Assembly: GCA_049688595.1 (NCBI GenBank) | Contig: JBAVLA010000010.1 | Location: 1 to 24,334, forward strand | Direction: 5' to 3' | DNA: 24,334 bases | Source of the DNA: Prado023 sp049688595 | GTDB lineage: Bacteria; Actinomycetota; Actinomycetes; S36-B12; CAIYMF01 | Program-made: the position numbers and the translations under genes | In this document: piece after piece, positions 15,606 to 22,761 of the stretch | Layout: each line of letters starts with the position of its first letter | Numbering within the stretch: position 1 is the stretch's first letter | The notes under the pieces: model-generated | Told to the model about the DNA's origin: nothing | What the model saw: only the letters and a program-made list of their open reading frames with translations | Database searches by the model: none

Positions 15606-16556
15606 ATGGTACGTCGAGCAACCGCCGTCCTCGCCTGTGCGGCTGGCCTGCTCCTGTCGGGGTGTGCAGGCACCGGCTCCGGGGACGGCGACAACGCCGC
15701 CGGGGTATCCGTGGTGGCCACGACGACAGTGTGGGGCGACGTGGCGCGCCAGATCGTGACCTGCGCCGACGGCGGGCAGGTGACCACGCTCATGCCGATC
15801 GGTGCTGATCCGCACGACTTCGCGGCCTCGTCGGAGGACGTGGCGCTGATGGTTGCCGCCGACCTGGTGATTGCCAACGGCCTGGGACTGGAGGAGGGCT
15901 TGGCTGCGGCGCTGGAGTCGGCCCGGTCGGATGGTGCGACCATCTACGAGGTGGCCCCGATGCTGGATCCGATCCCGTTCGGTGATCACGGCGAGGAGCA
16001 CGAGGAGGCTGAAGTCGGGGACAGCCACTCAGAGGACCCGCACGTCTGGCTGGATGCCGAGCGTGTGGCCACGGCGGCGGATCTCATCGGTGACGCGCTG
16101 GCTGAGCGGACCGGCGACACAGCGTTCAGCCAGTGCGGCAAGACCCTTCAAGCCGAGCTGACCGTGCTCGACGGTCAAGTGTCCACGACGCTTTCCGCAG
16201 TGCCCGCCGACATGCGCGTCCTGGTCACCGACCACGATGCCTTCGGCTACTTCGCCCAGGCCTACGACTTCACGGTGGCGGCGACCGTGATCCCGGGCGG
16301 CTCAACCTTGGCCAAGCCGAGCTCCGCGGAGATGGCGGCCCTGGTCGAGACCGTCGAGAGCACGGGAGTTCCGGCGATCTTCGCCAACGTCGCCAATCCA
16401 CAGGCGCTCGTCGACGCACTGGCCACGGAGGCCGGAGATGTAGCGGTGGTGCCCCTATACGTGGGCAGTCTCGGGGAGCCGGGTTCGGGGGCCGACACCT
16501 ATCAGGGGATGATGACGACCAACGCCGAGCGGATCTCCGCCGCGCTGGCTGGCTAG
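15606..16556 (+). CDS. znuA: Zinc ABC transporter substrate-binding lipoprotein ZnuA
   Basis: A 316-residue cluster A-I (ZnuA/TroA-like) metal-binding lipoprotein, anchored outside the membrane. The signal peptide ends in lipobox LLSGC with Cys20. Metal ligands expected from the family are His70 (GADPHDF), His146 (EDPHVWLD) and His210 (TDHDAFGYFA), with an acidic ligand near the C-terminus. The His/Glu-rich loop DHGEEHEEAEVGDSHSED (about 127-144) is typical of zinc rather than manganese binders. It is the first gene of znuABC, with a strong SD and a promoter just upstream. Confidence 0.92.
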   Translation: MVRRATAVLACAAGLLLSGCAGTGSGDGDNAAGVSVVATTTVWGDVARQIVTCADGGQVTTLMPIGADPHDFAASSEDVALMVAADLVIANGLGLEEGLAAALESARSDGATIYEVAPMLDPIPFGDHGEEHEEAEVGDSHSEDPHVWLDAERVATAADLIGDALAERTGDTAFSQCGKTLQAELTVLDGQVSTTLSAVPADMRVLVTDHDAFGYFAQAYDFTVAATVIPGGSTLAKPSSAEMAALVETVESTGVPAIFANVANPQALVDALATEAGDVAVVPLYVGSLGEPGSGADTYQGMMTTNAERISAALAG

Positions 16557-16565
16557 GCTGGCGCC

Positions 16566-17438
16566 GTGACCCTGCTGGGGTGGTTCATCGAACCGTTCGC
16601 GCTGGGGTTCCAGCAGCGGGCCCTGATCGGCGGGATCCTTGCCGGCCTGATGTGCGCCGTGGTAGGGACATGGCTCGTCCTGCGGGGGATGAGCTTCTTC
16701 GGCGACGCGTTCACCCATGGGGTGGTGCCCGGGATCGCGGCGGCCGTCCTTCTGGATGTCAACCCGATGATCGGCGCCGCCGTGGCCGCCGCGGCGATGC
16801 TGTACCTGATCGCGGTGGTCGGCCGGCAGACCCGTCTGGGGGAGGACACCGCGATCGGCCTGCTTTTCGTGGGCATGCTCGGGCTGGGGGTTGTGATCAT
16901 CTCCAAGGTAGACAGCTACACCGGCAGCCTGACCACGATCCTGTTCGGTGACGCGCTTGGTGTGACCCGCCAGGACCTGGTCTGGCAGTCCGTCCTGGGC
17001 GCAGCTGTCATCGGTGCTTCGATCGCGCTGTACCGCCCGCTGCTGGCGTTGTCGTTCAACAGGCAGAAGGCCGAGCTGCTCGGGCTGCGACCCCGTATGG
17101 CGCACGCGGCCCTGCTGGTCCTCATCGCGACGGCCGTGATCGGCAGCTTCCAGTCTGTGGGAACGTTGCTGGTGTTCGGACTGCTCGTCGGACCCCCGGC
17201 GGCGGCGGCCCTGGTGTCGCGCACCGTGCCGTGGATGATGGTCGGGGCGGCGGTGATCGCCGTTGTGTCGGTATGGCTCGGGCTCACCCTGAGCTACCAC
17301 CTCGGCACAGCAGCCTCCGCAACGATGGCCATCATCCCTGTGGGGATCTTCTTCACGATGCTGCCGGCGTCCAGGGCAGTCCACGCCAGGCGTCAGGCGC
17401 GCGATGACGCAGCAGCCGGTGTGGAGGTCGCGGCGTGA
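16566..17438 (+). CDS. znuB: Zinc ABC transporter permease ZnuB
   Basis: A 290-residue ABC-3 family permease with about eight hydrophobic helices. Family landmarks are ALIGGILAGLMCAVVGTWLVLRGMSFFGDAFTHGVVPG near the N-terminus (the D-HG motif), GLLFVGMLGLGVVI, LFGDALGVT and the C-terminal SFQSVGTLLVFGLLVGPPAAAAL with TYHL-like SYHLGTAAS. It starts with GTG 9 nt after znuA, and its TGA overlaps the GTG of znuC. Confidence 0.92.
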   Translation: MTLLGWFIEPFALGFQQRALIGGILAGLMCAVVGTWLVLRGMSFFGDAFTHGVVPGIAAAVLLDVNPMIGAAVAAAAMLYLIAVVGRQTRLGEDTAIGLLFVGMLGLGVVIISKVDSYTGSLTTILFGDALGVTRQDLVWQSVLGAAVIGASIALYRPLLALSFNRQKAELLGLRPRMAHAALLVLIATAVIGSFQSVGTLLVFGLLVGPPAAAALVSRTVPWMMVGAAVIAVVSVWLGLTLSYHLGTAASATMAIIPVGIFFTMLPASRAVHARRQARDDAAAGVEVAA

Positions 17439-18208
17439 CCGGGACCGGCCTGCTCGTCGAGGCCCACGACCTCGAGCTGCGGTACGGGAGTCACGTGGCC
17501 CTGGCCCGCTCGACGTTCCAGGTTCCCCGGGTCGGGGTCGTGGCCGTCATCGGGCCGAACGGATCAGGCAAGTCGACCTTCCTGTCAGCGCTCCCGGGGC
17601 TGCTCCCCGTGGCCTCGGGCACCCTGCGCGTCCTCGGCGTCGCGCCTGAGCAGGCGCGTCAGCGCCTGAGCTACGTCATGCAGTCCACGCCCGTACCCCT
17701 TTCCACCCCGATCACCGTGCGCGAGGTCGTCGGCCTGGGCAGGCTCGCCGAACTCGGGATGTTCCGGCGCTTCCGCGCCTCGGATCGCCGTGCCGTGGCC
17801 GAGGCGATGGAGCAGATGGGGATCACGGACCTGGCAGACAGGCACATGCACGAGTTGTCCGGCGGCCAACGCCAGCGCGTGGTGATCGCGCAGGGCATCG
17901 CGCAGAGCCATGAGCTCCTGGTCCTCGACGAGCCGCTCACGGGCTTGGACCTCACCTCGGCGGCCACCATCGACGCGCTGATCCACCAGCAACGGACGGA
18001 CGGTTGCAGCGTGATCCTGACCACGCACGACCTGGACGAGGCCCGCGCTGCGGACTGGGTCGTCCTGGTCGGCGGCCGCGTGGTCGCCTCCGGCCCGCCT
18101 GCCCAGGTCTGCAATCGGCGCAACCTCGAGGTCGCCTACGGTCTGGGCAGCACGCACGCGTGGGGAGGCTTCTTCGACGACCCAGCCCATGAGGATCGCC
18201 GGCGTTGA
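17435..18208 (+). CDS. znuC: Zinc ABC transporter ATP-binding protein ZnuC
   Basis: A 257-residue ABC ATPase that drives zinc uptake with ZnuA and ZnuB. Walker A is GPNGSGKST (40-48), the Q-loop lies at YVMQS, the signature is LSGGQRQRV, Walker B with catalytic Glu is LLVLDEPLTGLD and the switch His is in LTTHDLDEA. It starts with GTG overlapping the znuB stop (GTGA), indicating translational coupling. It converges with the MBL-fold gene 34 nt away. Confidence 0.92.
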   Translation: MTGTGLLVEAHDLELRYGSHVALARSTFQVPRVGVVAVIGPNGSGKSTFLSALPGLLPVASGTLRVLGVAPEQARQRLSYVMQSTPVPLSTPITVREVVGLGRLAELGMFRRFRASDRRAVAEAMEQMGITDLADRHMHELSGGQRQRVVIAQGIAQSHELLVLDEPLTGLDLTSAATIDALIHQQRTDGCSVILTTHDLDEARAADWVVLVGGRVVASGPPAQVCNRRNLEVAYGLGSTHAWGGFFDDPAHEDRRR

Positions 18209-18242
18209 CCGCATCCGCCAGCGGCCGAGTGGGACGGCGGCA

Positions 18243-18995
18243 TCACTGGCTCCGCAGCGGCTGGTCGTGGCGCGGGGCGAGGCGGATCTCCCGGCCGACG
18301 CCTCCTTCCACGAAGCGATCACCGTAGGCCCGACGGAACGCGGCCGTTGCCTGGTCGCCGGTGCAGTGGGTCGGCACGACGTGGGCGACGCCCAGGCTCT
18401 GCAGGGCATGGATGGTTCGCTCGATCTCTGCGGCGTCGGAGTACATGAGGTGGAACCCCCCGATCACCCAGTCGATCGGCCGGCCCGCAAGGTTGCCCGC
18501 GCGCTCGACGATCCGTTCGATGCCGGGATGGGCGCAGCCGCTGACAACCGCTGCGACGTCGCCGGAGTCGAGGACCAGTGCCTGCTCCGGGGGAGTGCTG
18601 TCGAGCATGCCGGTGGAGAGGATCCCCGGAGCCAGTGGGCGCGGCTCGGCTCCGACGACGACCACCTCGGCCGCCTGATGGCGAAGGTCTGCGATCAGGT
18701 GCTTGGAGAAGCCCTCGTGGACGACGACGGTCGCTGCCGGGTCCAGTTCCAGGAACGAGTCCATCCCGCCGACGTGGTCCCAGTGGATGTGGGAGAAGAA
18801 GGCCAGGTCGACCGACTCCGCGGCGATGCCGAGGGCGGCCATGTTCGCAACCAGGATGCGCCCGTTGCTCCCGGTGTCGAACAGGATGGTCCGACCGGCG
18901 ATCCGGATCAGCGCTGAGAATCCCCACACGCTGCCCAGCCCCGGAAGCCCCGGGCGGTTGTCGGACAGGATCGTCAGCGTCGGCAGTGCTGTCAT
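18243..18995 (-). CDS. MBL-fold metallo-hydrolase
   Basis: A 250-residue metallo-beta-lactamase-fold hydrolase. The metal motif SHIHWDHVGG gives His69, His71, Asp73 and His74; further ligands are in SGCAHPGIE (His) and GGFHLMYS and PTHCTGDQA. The overall layout (ILFDTGSNGRIL, AFFSHIHWDHVGG, VVSGCAHPGI, IGGFHL, PTHCTG) is that of the archaeal/anaerobe COG1237 group, some members of which are annotated as dihydropterin ribofuranosylaminobenzene phosphate synthase-like. ATG 18995 was chosen by homology; AAGGGA upstream is a modest SD. It lies 40 nt behind the ZIP gene in the same direction and probably ends that operon. Substrate unknown. Confidence 0.85.
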   Translation of the reverse strand: MTALPTLTILSDNRPGLPGLGSVWGFSALIRIAGRTILFDTGSNGRILVANMAALGIAAESVDLAFFSHIHWDHVGGMDSFLELDPAATVVVHEGFSKHLIADLRHQAAEVVVVGAEPRPLAPGILSTGMLDSTPPEQALVLDSGDVAAVVSGCAHPGIERIVERAGNLAGRPIDWVIGGFHLMYSDAAEIERTIHALQSLGVAHVVPTHCTGDQATAAFRRAYGDRFVEGGVGREIRLAPRHDQPLRSQ

Positions 18996-19035
18996 CAGGA
19001 GGTCCCTTCCACGGTCGGTGCCCACAGGGCGGCCA

Positions 19036-19932
19036 TCAGGGCATCAGGAGCAGGCTGACGGCCATGACAGCCATGCCGGCCACGAGCCCCAGCAGGCTGT
19101 CGTGGCCCTTGCCGTAGGCGCGGCTGGCGGGCAGCAGCTCGTCGAGGCTGATGTAGACCATGATCCCGGCGACTCCGGCCAGCAGCATCCCCAGCACCTC
19201 AGCCAAGATGTCTTCACTCACGCAGCACCGCAGCATCAAGTAGGCCACGAGCGCGCCGAGGGGCTCGGCAAGGCCGCTCAGCCACGAGTAGACCAGTGCC
19301 TTGCGGCGGCTTCCGGTGGCGTAGAAGATCGGCACGGACACGCTGATCCCCTCAGGGATGTTGTGCAGTGCGATCGCGACGGCCACTGCCAGCCCCAGCG
19401 AGGGCTGCTGCAACGTTGCGAAGAAGGTCACCAGGCCCTCCGGCACGTTGTGGATCGCGATCGCCAGGGCCATGAACGAGCCCATCCGCAGCAGCCGCGG
19501 CGAGTATCCGTCCCTTGGAGGGGCCTCCGACGCCGTGATCGATCTGGCCAGGGTCACCGCCGCCGGGGTGTCCGGCAGCGGGGCGGCGGGATCGTGCAGC
19601 GGGGCGGTCTCGGCCTCGGTGTGGACCTCATGTGGGTTCTGCGCGGCCGGGATCAACAGGTCCACAAGTCCGATCAGCAGCATCCCGGCGAAGAACGATC
19701 CGACGCTGATCCAGTTCCCGCGCTGCTCGCCGAAGCTGGCTCGCAGTGCCTCGCCGCCCTCGACGAGGAGCTCGGCGAAGGACACGTACAGCATCACGCC
19801 GGCCGAGAATCCCGTGGCCACCGAGAGGAACCGGAAGTTCGTCCTTCTGGCGCTGAAGGCGATGAGGCTGCCGATGCCGGTAGCCAATCCCGCGAAGGTG
19901 GTCAGGGAGAAGGCCAGCGGCACCCCCGTCAT
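19036..19932 (-). CDS. zupT: ZIP-family metal transporter (ZupT-like)
   Basis: A 298-residue ZIP transporter of the ZupT/GufA group that imports zinc and other divalent metals. Eight hydrophobic helices are visible; the binuclear metal-site motifs IAIHNVPEGLVTFF (helix 4) and IALHNIPEGISVSVPI (helix 5) are intact, followed by SGLAEPLGAL. The loop between helices 3 and 4 (NPHEVHTEAETAPLHDP) has scattered His and Glu residues, as usual for ZIPs. ATG 19932 was chosen for CGGAGG 5 nt upstream. It sits between the ATPase genes and the MBL gene on the same strand. The symbol is by similarity; the metal is not proven. Confidence 0.85.
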   Translation of the reverse strand: MTGVPLAFSLTTFAGLATGIGSLIAFSARRTNFRFLSVATGFSAGVMLYVSFAELLVEGGEALRASFGEQRGNWISVGSFFAGMLLIGLVDLLIPAAQNPHEVHTEAETAPLHDPAAPLPDTPAAVTLARSITASEAPPRDGYSPRLLRMGSFMALAIAIHNVPEGLVTFFATLQQPSLGLAVAVAIALHNIPEGISVSVPIFYATGSRRKALVYSWLSGLAEPLGALVAYLMLRCCVSEDILAEVLGMLLAGVAGIMVYISLDELLPASRAYGKGHDSLLGLVAGMAVMAVSLLLMP

Positions 19933-20061
19933 GATGGCCTCCGGAGCCGTGCGCGGCCCAGCCCTCGGCAAGTACTGGATCCAATATGGCGATGCTAGCC
20001 CCGTGCCGTGCGCGGCCGCGCCTGCGGGACCCGAGCCGGCCAGAGCCGCCGCCCGCCAGGG
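19933..20061 (-). other. Gap between ATPase gene and ZIP gene
   Basis: 129 nt without a gene. It holds the zupT SD sequence and -10-like stretches on the minus strand (CATATT at 19983-19988, TAGCAT at 19992-19997), so the ZIP-MBL pair may have its own promoter rather than depend only on the upstream genes. Confidence 0.35.
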
Positions 20062-20928
20062 TCAGCCATCGACCAGCATCCGTTCCAGCCTCGACCACAT
20101 GCTCGTGACCTCGGCGGCGAGCCCGGTCGAGGAGGACTCCGGGAGGGTTCTTCCTTCGATCATCGCCCTCGTGACTGACTCGTCGTACGGCAGGATGCCG
20201 ACGACCGGCACCACACGGTCCTGGCACATCGTCAGTATGCGTGCCGCGTTCTCGGGGTTGATGTCCGACTTGTTCACGGCTACCGCGGCGGGGATGCCGA
20301 AGTGCTGGACCATGGCCAGGACGCGGTCCAGGTCGTGCATTCCGGACACGGTGGGTTCGGTGACGACCAGCACGAGGTCCACGCCGGTTATGGCGGCGAT
20401 CGCCGGGCAGCCGATCCCGGGCGGACCGTCGATGATGACGAGGTCTCGGTCGTGCCTTGAGGCCAGGTCCACGGCGTTCCTGCGGACCAGGGTGGTCAGC
20501 AGCCCGGAGGCCTCCTCCCCGATGCCCAGCGCCGCATGCGCCATGGGTCCGAACCTGGTCGTGGACGTGTAGGCCACGCCGGACACACGCTCGACCATGG
20601 CGATCGCCCCCGCGGGGCAGACGAGCTCGCAGACCCCGCACCCCTCGCACCTGTCCCGGACGATGGAGAAGTCCGCGGTGATCGCAGCGAACCGGCAGTG
20701 CTCAAGGCATTCGCCACAGCCGGTGCACAGCTCCTGGTCGACCTGGGCGAGCCTGACCCCGTGGAACGGCTGTTCGGCCTCGATCGTCGGATTCAGGATC
20801 AGGTGCAGGTCGGCGGCGTCCACGTCGCAGTCGGCGACGACGGCGTTGCGGGCCAGCGCCGCGAAGGCGGCCGTCACGGTGGTCTTGCCGGTGCCGCCCT
20901 TGCCGCTGATGACAGCCAGCTGCTTCAT
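20062..20928 (-). CDS. MinD-superfamily ATPase with inserted two-cluster ferredoxin domain (second of pair)
   Basis: A 288-residue P-loop ATPase of COG1149. It has a deviant Walker A (SGKGGTGKTT, residues 8-17), switch I-like DCDVDAADLH, an inserted bacterial-type ferredoxin domain (about 60-112) with two CxxCxxCxxxC sets (Cys68/71/74/78 and 94/97/100/104, the latter in CEGCGVCELVCP), then the ATPase resumes with Walker B-like LVIIDGPPGIGCPA and VTEPTVSGMHDL. This combines ATP hydrolysis with two predicted [4Fe-4S] clusters. The ATG overlaps the stop of the partner ATPase gene (ATGA), implying a stoichiometric pair. In Desulfovibrio, similar pairs act with the ORP protein. Confidence 0.9.
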   Translation of the reverse strand: MKQLAVISGKGGTGKTTVTAAFAALARNAVVADCDVDAADLHLILNPTIEAEQPFHGVRLAQVDQELCTGCGECLEHCRFAAITADFSIVRDRCEGCGVCELVCPAGAIAMVERVSGVAYTSTTRFGPMAHAALGIGEEASGLLTTLVRRNAVDLASRHDRDLVIIDGPPGIGCPAIAAITGVDLVLVVTEPTVSGMHDLDRVLAMVQHFGIPAAVAVNKSDINPENAARILTMCQDRVVPVVGILPYDESVTRAMIEGRTLPESSSTGLAAEVTSMWSRLERMLVDG

Positions 20929-21770
20929 GCCCCGACCTCTTGCGCGATGCGTCCGGCCAGGCAGCGGAACCGCTCGGGCCATTCCGGCAGTGCCAGCGAG
21001 AAGGGCGTTCCGGTCGAGTAGAGCTCGGCTATCCTGCGGTCTTGCGGGATGCGCAGGATGATCGGGATTGACTCGCTCATGCAGTACTGGGTGACGGCCT
21101 CGTCGCCTGACCCGTGTCGGTTGATGACCACTCCGAACGGAATGCCGAGGTGCTTGACCACCTGGATCGCAATCCGGAGGTCGTGCAAGCCGAACGGGGT
21201 CGGCTCGGTCACGAGCACGCAGTAGTCGCATCCCTGGACGGTCTCCATCATCGGGCAGGCTGTCCCCGGGGGCGCGTCGTAGATGCTCACCGCCGTGGCC
21301 GTCGCCGCATCGACCGTCTCCTTGAGCGCGCTGATCACCCGGGCGGCTGTGGCCTCGCCGACATCGAGCAACCCGTGGTAGAAGGACAGGCCCGGCCCAG
21401 TTGACCTCTCCACCCTGCCGATGGCCCGGTCCCGCTCACTGATGGCTCCCGCCGGACACACCAGTGAGCACCCCCCGCAGCCATGGCAGAGGCTCTCGAA
21501 GAGAACCACGCGGCTGGGCAGCGCCGCCAGCGCGTGGTACTGGCAGACCAATGCGCATTCGCCGCAGAGGGTGCACGCGTTCTCGTCGATCACCGGCGTC
21601 TTCACGGTGACATCGCAGACGTGCTCCATGTCACAGCCCAGGAAGAGGTGACAGTTCGGCTCCTCCACGTCGCAGTCGACCAGCCGGGCATCCTCGAGGC
21701 TGAGGGCCAGGTTGACCGCGACCGTGGTCTTGCCGGTTCCGCCCTTGCCGCTGGCGATCGCGATCCTCAT
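20925..21770 (-). CDS. MinD-superfamily ATPase with inserted two-cluster ferredoxin domain (first of pair)
   Basis: A 281-residue COG1149 ATPase, paralogue of the next gene. Walker A is SGKGGTGKTT (7-16), followed by DCDVEEPNCHLFLG, a ferredoxin insert (about 60-112) with Cys66/69/72/76 (CTLCGECALVC) and Cys95/98/101/105 (CHGCGGCSLVCP), then YDAPPGTACPMMETV and VTEPTPFGLHDL. The signature Lys of deviant Walker A and two full cluster sets indicate an active ATP-driven iron-sulfur protein, possibly inserting or reducing a metallocluster on the NifX-like proteins. It starts 42 nt after the His-tailed NifX-like gene; the SD is weak. The frame stays open 12 codons upstream, but MRIAIASGKGG is the family N-terminus. 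Confidence 0.9.
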   Translation of the reverse strand: MRIAIASGKGGTGKTTVAVNLALSLEDARLVDCDVEEPNCHLFLGCDMEHVCDVTVKTPVIDENACTLCGECALVCQYHALAALPSRVVLFESLCHGCGGCSLVCPAGAISERDRAIGRVERSTGPGLSFYHGLLDVGEATAARVISALKETVDAATATAVSIYDAPPGTACPMMETVQGCDYCVLVTEPTPFGLHDLRIAIQVVKHLGIPFGVVINRHGSGDEAVTQYCMSESIPIILRIPQDRRIAELYSTGTPFSLALPEWPERFRCLAGRIAQEVGA

Positions 21771-21812
21771 GGACGGCTGGCTCGGTCCCTGGTCACGCCG
21801 TCGCAACCCGGA

Positions 21813-22217
21813 TCACCCATGGTGGTGATGGTGGCCGGAGTCGTGGTGTTCCCCGCGGTAGGCGTGCTCCTGGCACACAGTCTCTCTGCTGGCCGGCTGG
21901 AGCCGGCCGGACGCCCACAGCTTGAGCGCATTCTTGACGGACCCCGAAGCACCCACGAACACCTTGATCCCTTGGTCATCGAACATGCCGACGGCCCTTC
22001 GGCCGACCGCGCTGCAGATCAGCACCTCGCCCCCGTGCTCACTGATGAGGTCGGGCGGGAACCCCGCCCCGCCCAGATGGAGGGTCGTGTTCTGGATGAC
22101 CTCGACTTCGCCGGTGATGCTGTCCACGAACGTGTAAGTGCCCGCCCTCCCGAAGTGCTCGCACAAGTGGTCGTCCATGCCCGCGTAACCCATCGTCGGG
22201 ATGCAGACCCTCGTCAT
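21813..22217 (-). CDS. NifX/ORP-like metallocluster-binding protein with His-rich tail
   Basis: A 134-residue protein of the dinitrogenase Fe-Mo cofactor (NifX/NifB C-terminal) family, COG1433. Landmarks are MTRVCIPTMGYAGMDDHLCEHFGRA, YTFVDSITGEVEVIQN, LHLGGAGFPPDLI and FVGASGSVKNALKLWASGRL. It keeps the RNaseH-like alpha/beta fold that cradles Mo/Fe or Mo/Cu clusters in this family. The C-terminus adds CQEHAYRGEHHDSGHHHHHG, with eight His in the last ~17 residues, a likely metal store or delivery tail. The ATG overlaps the stop of the preceding NifX-like gene (ATGA). Start fixed by that overlap and by homology. Confidence 0.88.
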   Translation of the reverse strand: MTRVCIPTMGYAGMDDHLCEHFGRAGTYTFVDSITGEVEVIQNTTLHLGGAGFPPDLISEHGGEVLICSAVGRRAVGMFDDQGIKVFVGASGSVKNALKLWASGRLQPASRETVCQEHAYRGEHHDSGHHHHHG

Positions 22218-22594
22218 CTCATGCCCCCCGCTCCGTGGCCCGGGTGACCTTGAACGGTCGTTGACGAGGCTCGGTGCAACTGCCCAGAGATGCAGAGCTC
22301 GATCGCCTCGCGAGCCGTCCCCCGACAGCCTGTGAACACCTCGACCCCGGCCGAGTCCAGCACCTTCATAGCATTGGGCCCGACGTTTCCGGTGACCACT
22401 GCCTGGACCTTCCGGCCGGCGACCGCCTGTGCGGCTTGGATCCCCGCCCCGCCAACGGCCTGGGCACCGGGGTTCGGCGTGGCCTCGTACTCCATGGTGG
22501 TCGGATCGACGTACAGCAGGAACTGGCATCGGCCGAAGGCCGGATCGGTCGGATGTTCTAGCGTCGGGCCAACTGCGGATACTGCGATCAGCAC
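22214..22594 (-). CDS. NifX/ORP-like metallocluster-binding protein
   Basis: A 126-residue COG1433 (NifX/NifB-C type) protein, first full-length gene of the leftward cluster. Landmarks are MLIAVSAVGPTLEHPTDPAFGRCQFLLYVD, GGAGIQAAQAVA, VVTGNVGPNAMKVL and VEVFTGCRGTAREAIELCISGQL. Homologues carry or transfer Mo/Fe/Cu clusters; ORP of Desulfovibrio is in this family. GTG 22594 was chosen by homology; its first bases overlap the end of a 14-codon leader ORF. A G-rich stretch (GGGGGTG) lies within the leader as SD. The gene is under a promoter covered by two palindromic operators. Confidence 0.85.
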   Translation of the reverse strand: MLIAVSAVGPTLEHPTDPAFGRCQFLLYVDPTTMEYEATPNPGAQAVGGAGIQAAQAVAGRKVQAVVTGNVGPNAMKVLDSAGVEVFTGCRGTAREAIELCISGQLHRASSTTVQGHPGHGAGGMR

Positions 22595-22632
22595 TTAGGC
22601 ACCCCCGATCCCGAAGTGGTGGACTCGGTCAC
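22588..22632 (-). CDS. Candidate leader peptide MTESTTSGSGVPKC
   Basis: A 14-codon ORF starting GTG (22632) with the strong SD AAGGAGG (22637-22643, minus strand) 4 nt upstream, ending in Cys-stop. Its TGA lies inside the start region of the NifX-like gene (GTGCTGA), so the ribosome would finish 2-5 nt past the next start: the geometry of translational coupling. The SD here is much better than the one for the NifX-like gene. Either it is a coupling/sensing leader or the best ribosome entry site has become decoupled from the gene. No other family evidence. Confidence 0.45.
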   Translation of the reverse strand: MTESTTSGSGVPKC

Positions 22633-22644
22633 AGATCCTCCTTC

Positions 22645-22687
22645 AGTCAGGTGTTCCTGACAGACAGTATGTCAGGGACACCTGACA
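22645..22687. promoter_or_regulatory. Pair of 18-bp palindromic operators
   Basis: Site 1 (22645-22662), read on the minus strand, is TGTCAGGAACACCTGACT. Site 2 (22670-22687), read on the plus strand, is TGTCAGGGACACCTGACA. They agree at 16 of 18 bases and lie in inverted orientation, 25 bp centre to centre. Each is itself a palindrome of form TGTCAGG-N4-CCTGACA. Such paired sites fit cooperative binding of a dimeric repressor, most simply the HTH protein encoded next door. Confidence 0.8.
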
Positions 22688-22693
22688 TTCCAA
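22666..22693 (-). promoter_or_regulatory. Predicted promoter of the leftward NifX/MinD cluster
   Basis: On the minus strand, -35 TTGGAA (22688-22693), 16-bp spacer and -10 CATACT (22666-22671). Operator site 2 fills the spacer and site 1 lies immediately downstream of the -10, over the predicted start site. This is the geometry of repression. Confidence 0.6.
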
Positions 22694-22710
22694 GTTCGGG
22701 GCGGTATCCT
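22682..22710 (+). promoter_or_regulatory. Predicted promoter of the HTH regulator
   Basis: -35 CTGACA (22682-22687), 17-bp spacer and -10 TATCCT (22705-22710). The -35 box is the right arm of operator site 2, so the regulator would repress itself. The two divergent promoters overlap back to back. Confidence 0.6.
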
Positions 22711-22761
22711 CGTACCCATTGGCTGTCGGATCAGACGGCAGTTGCATCCGAGGTGGAGCAC

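Noticed and set aside
16455..17384. A 309-codon open frame on the minus strand
   Set aside because: It is antisense to znuB, with His/Gln/Arg-rich shadow composition.
18209..18242. Bidirectional terminator between znuC and the MBL gene
   Set aside because: Some CCGCC/GGCGG complementarity is present, but there is no compact stem with a T run.
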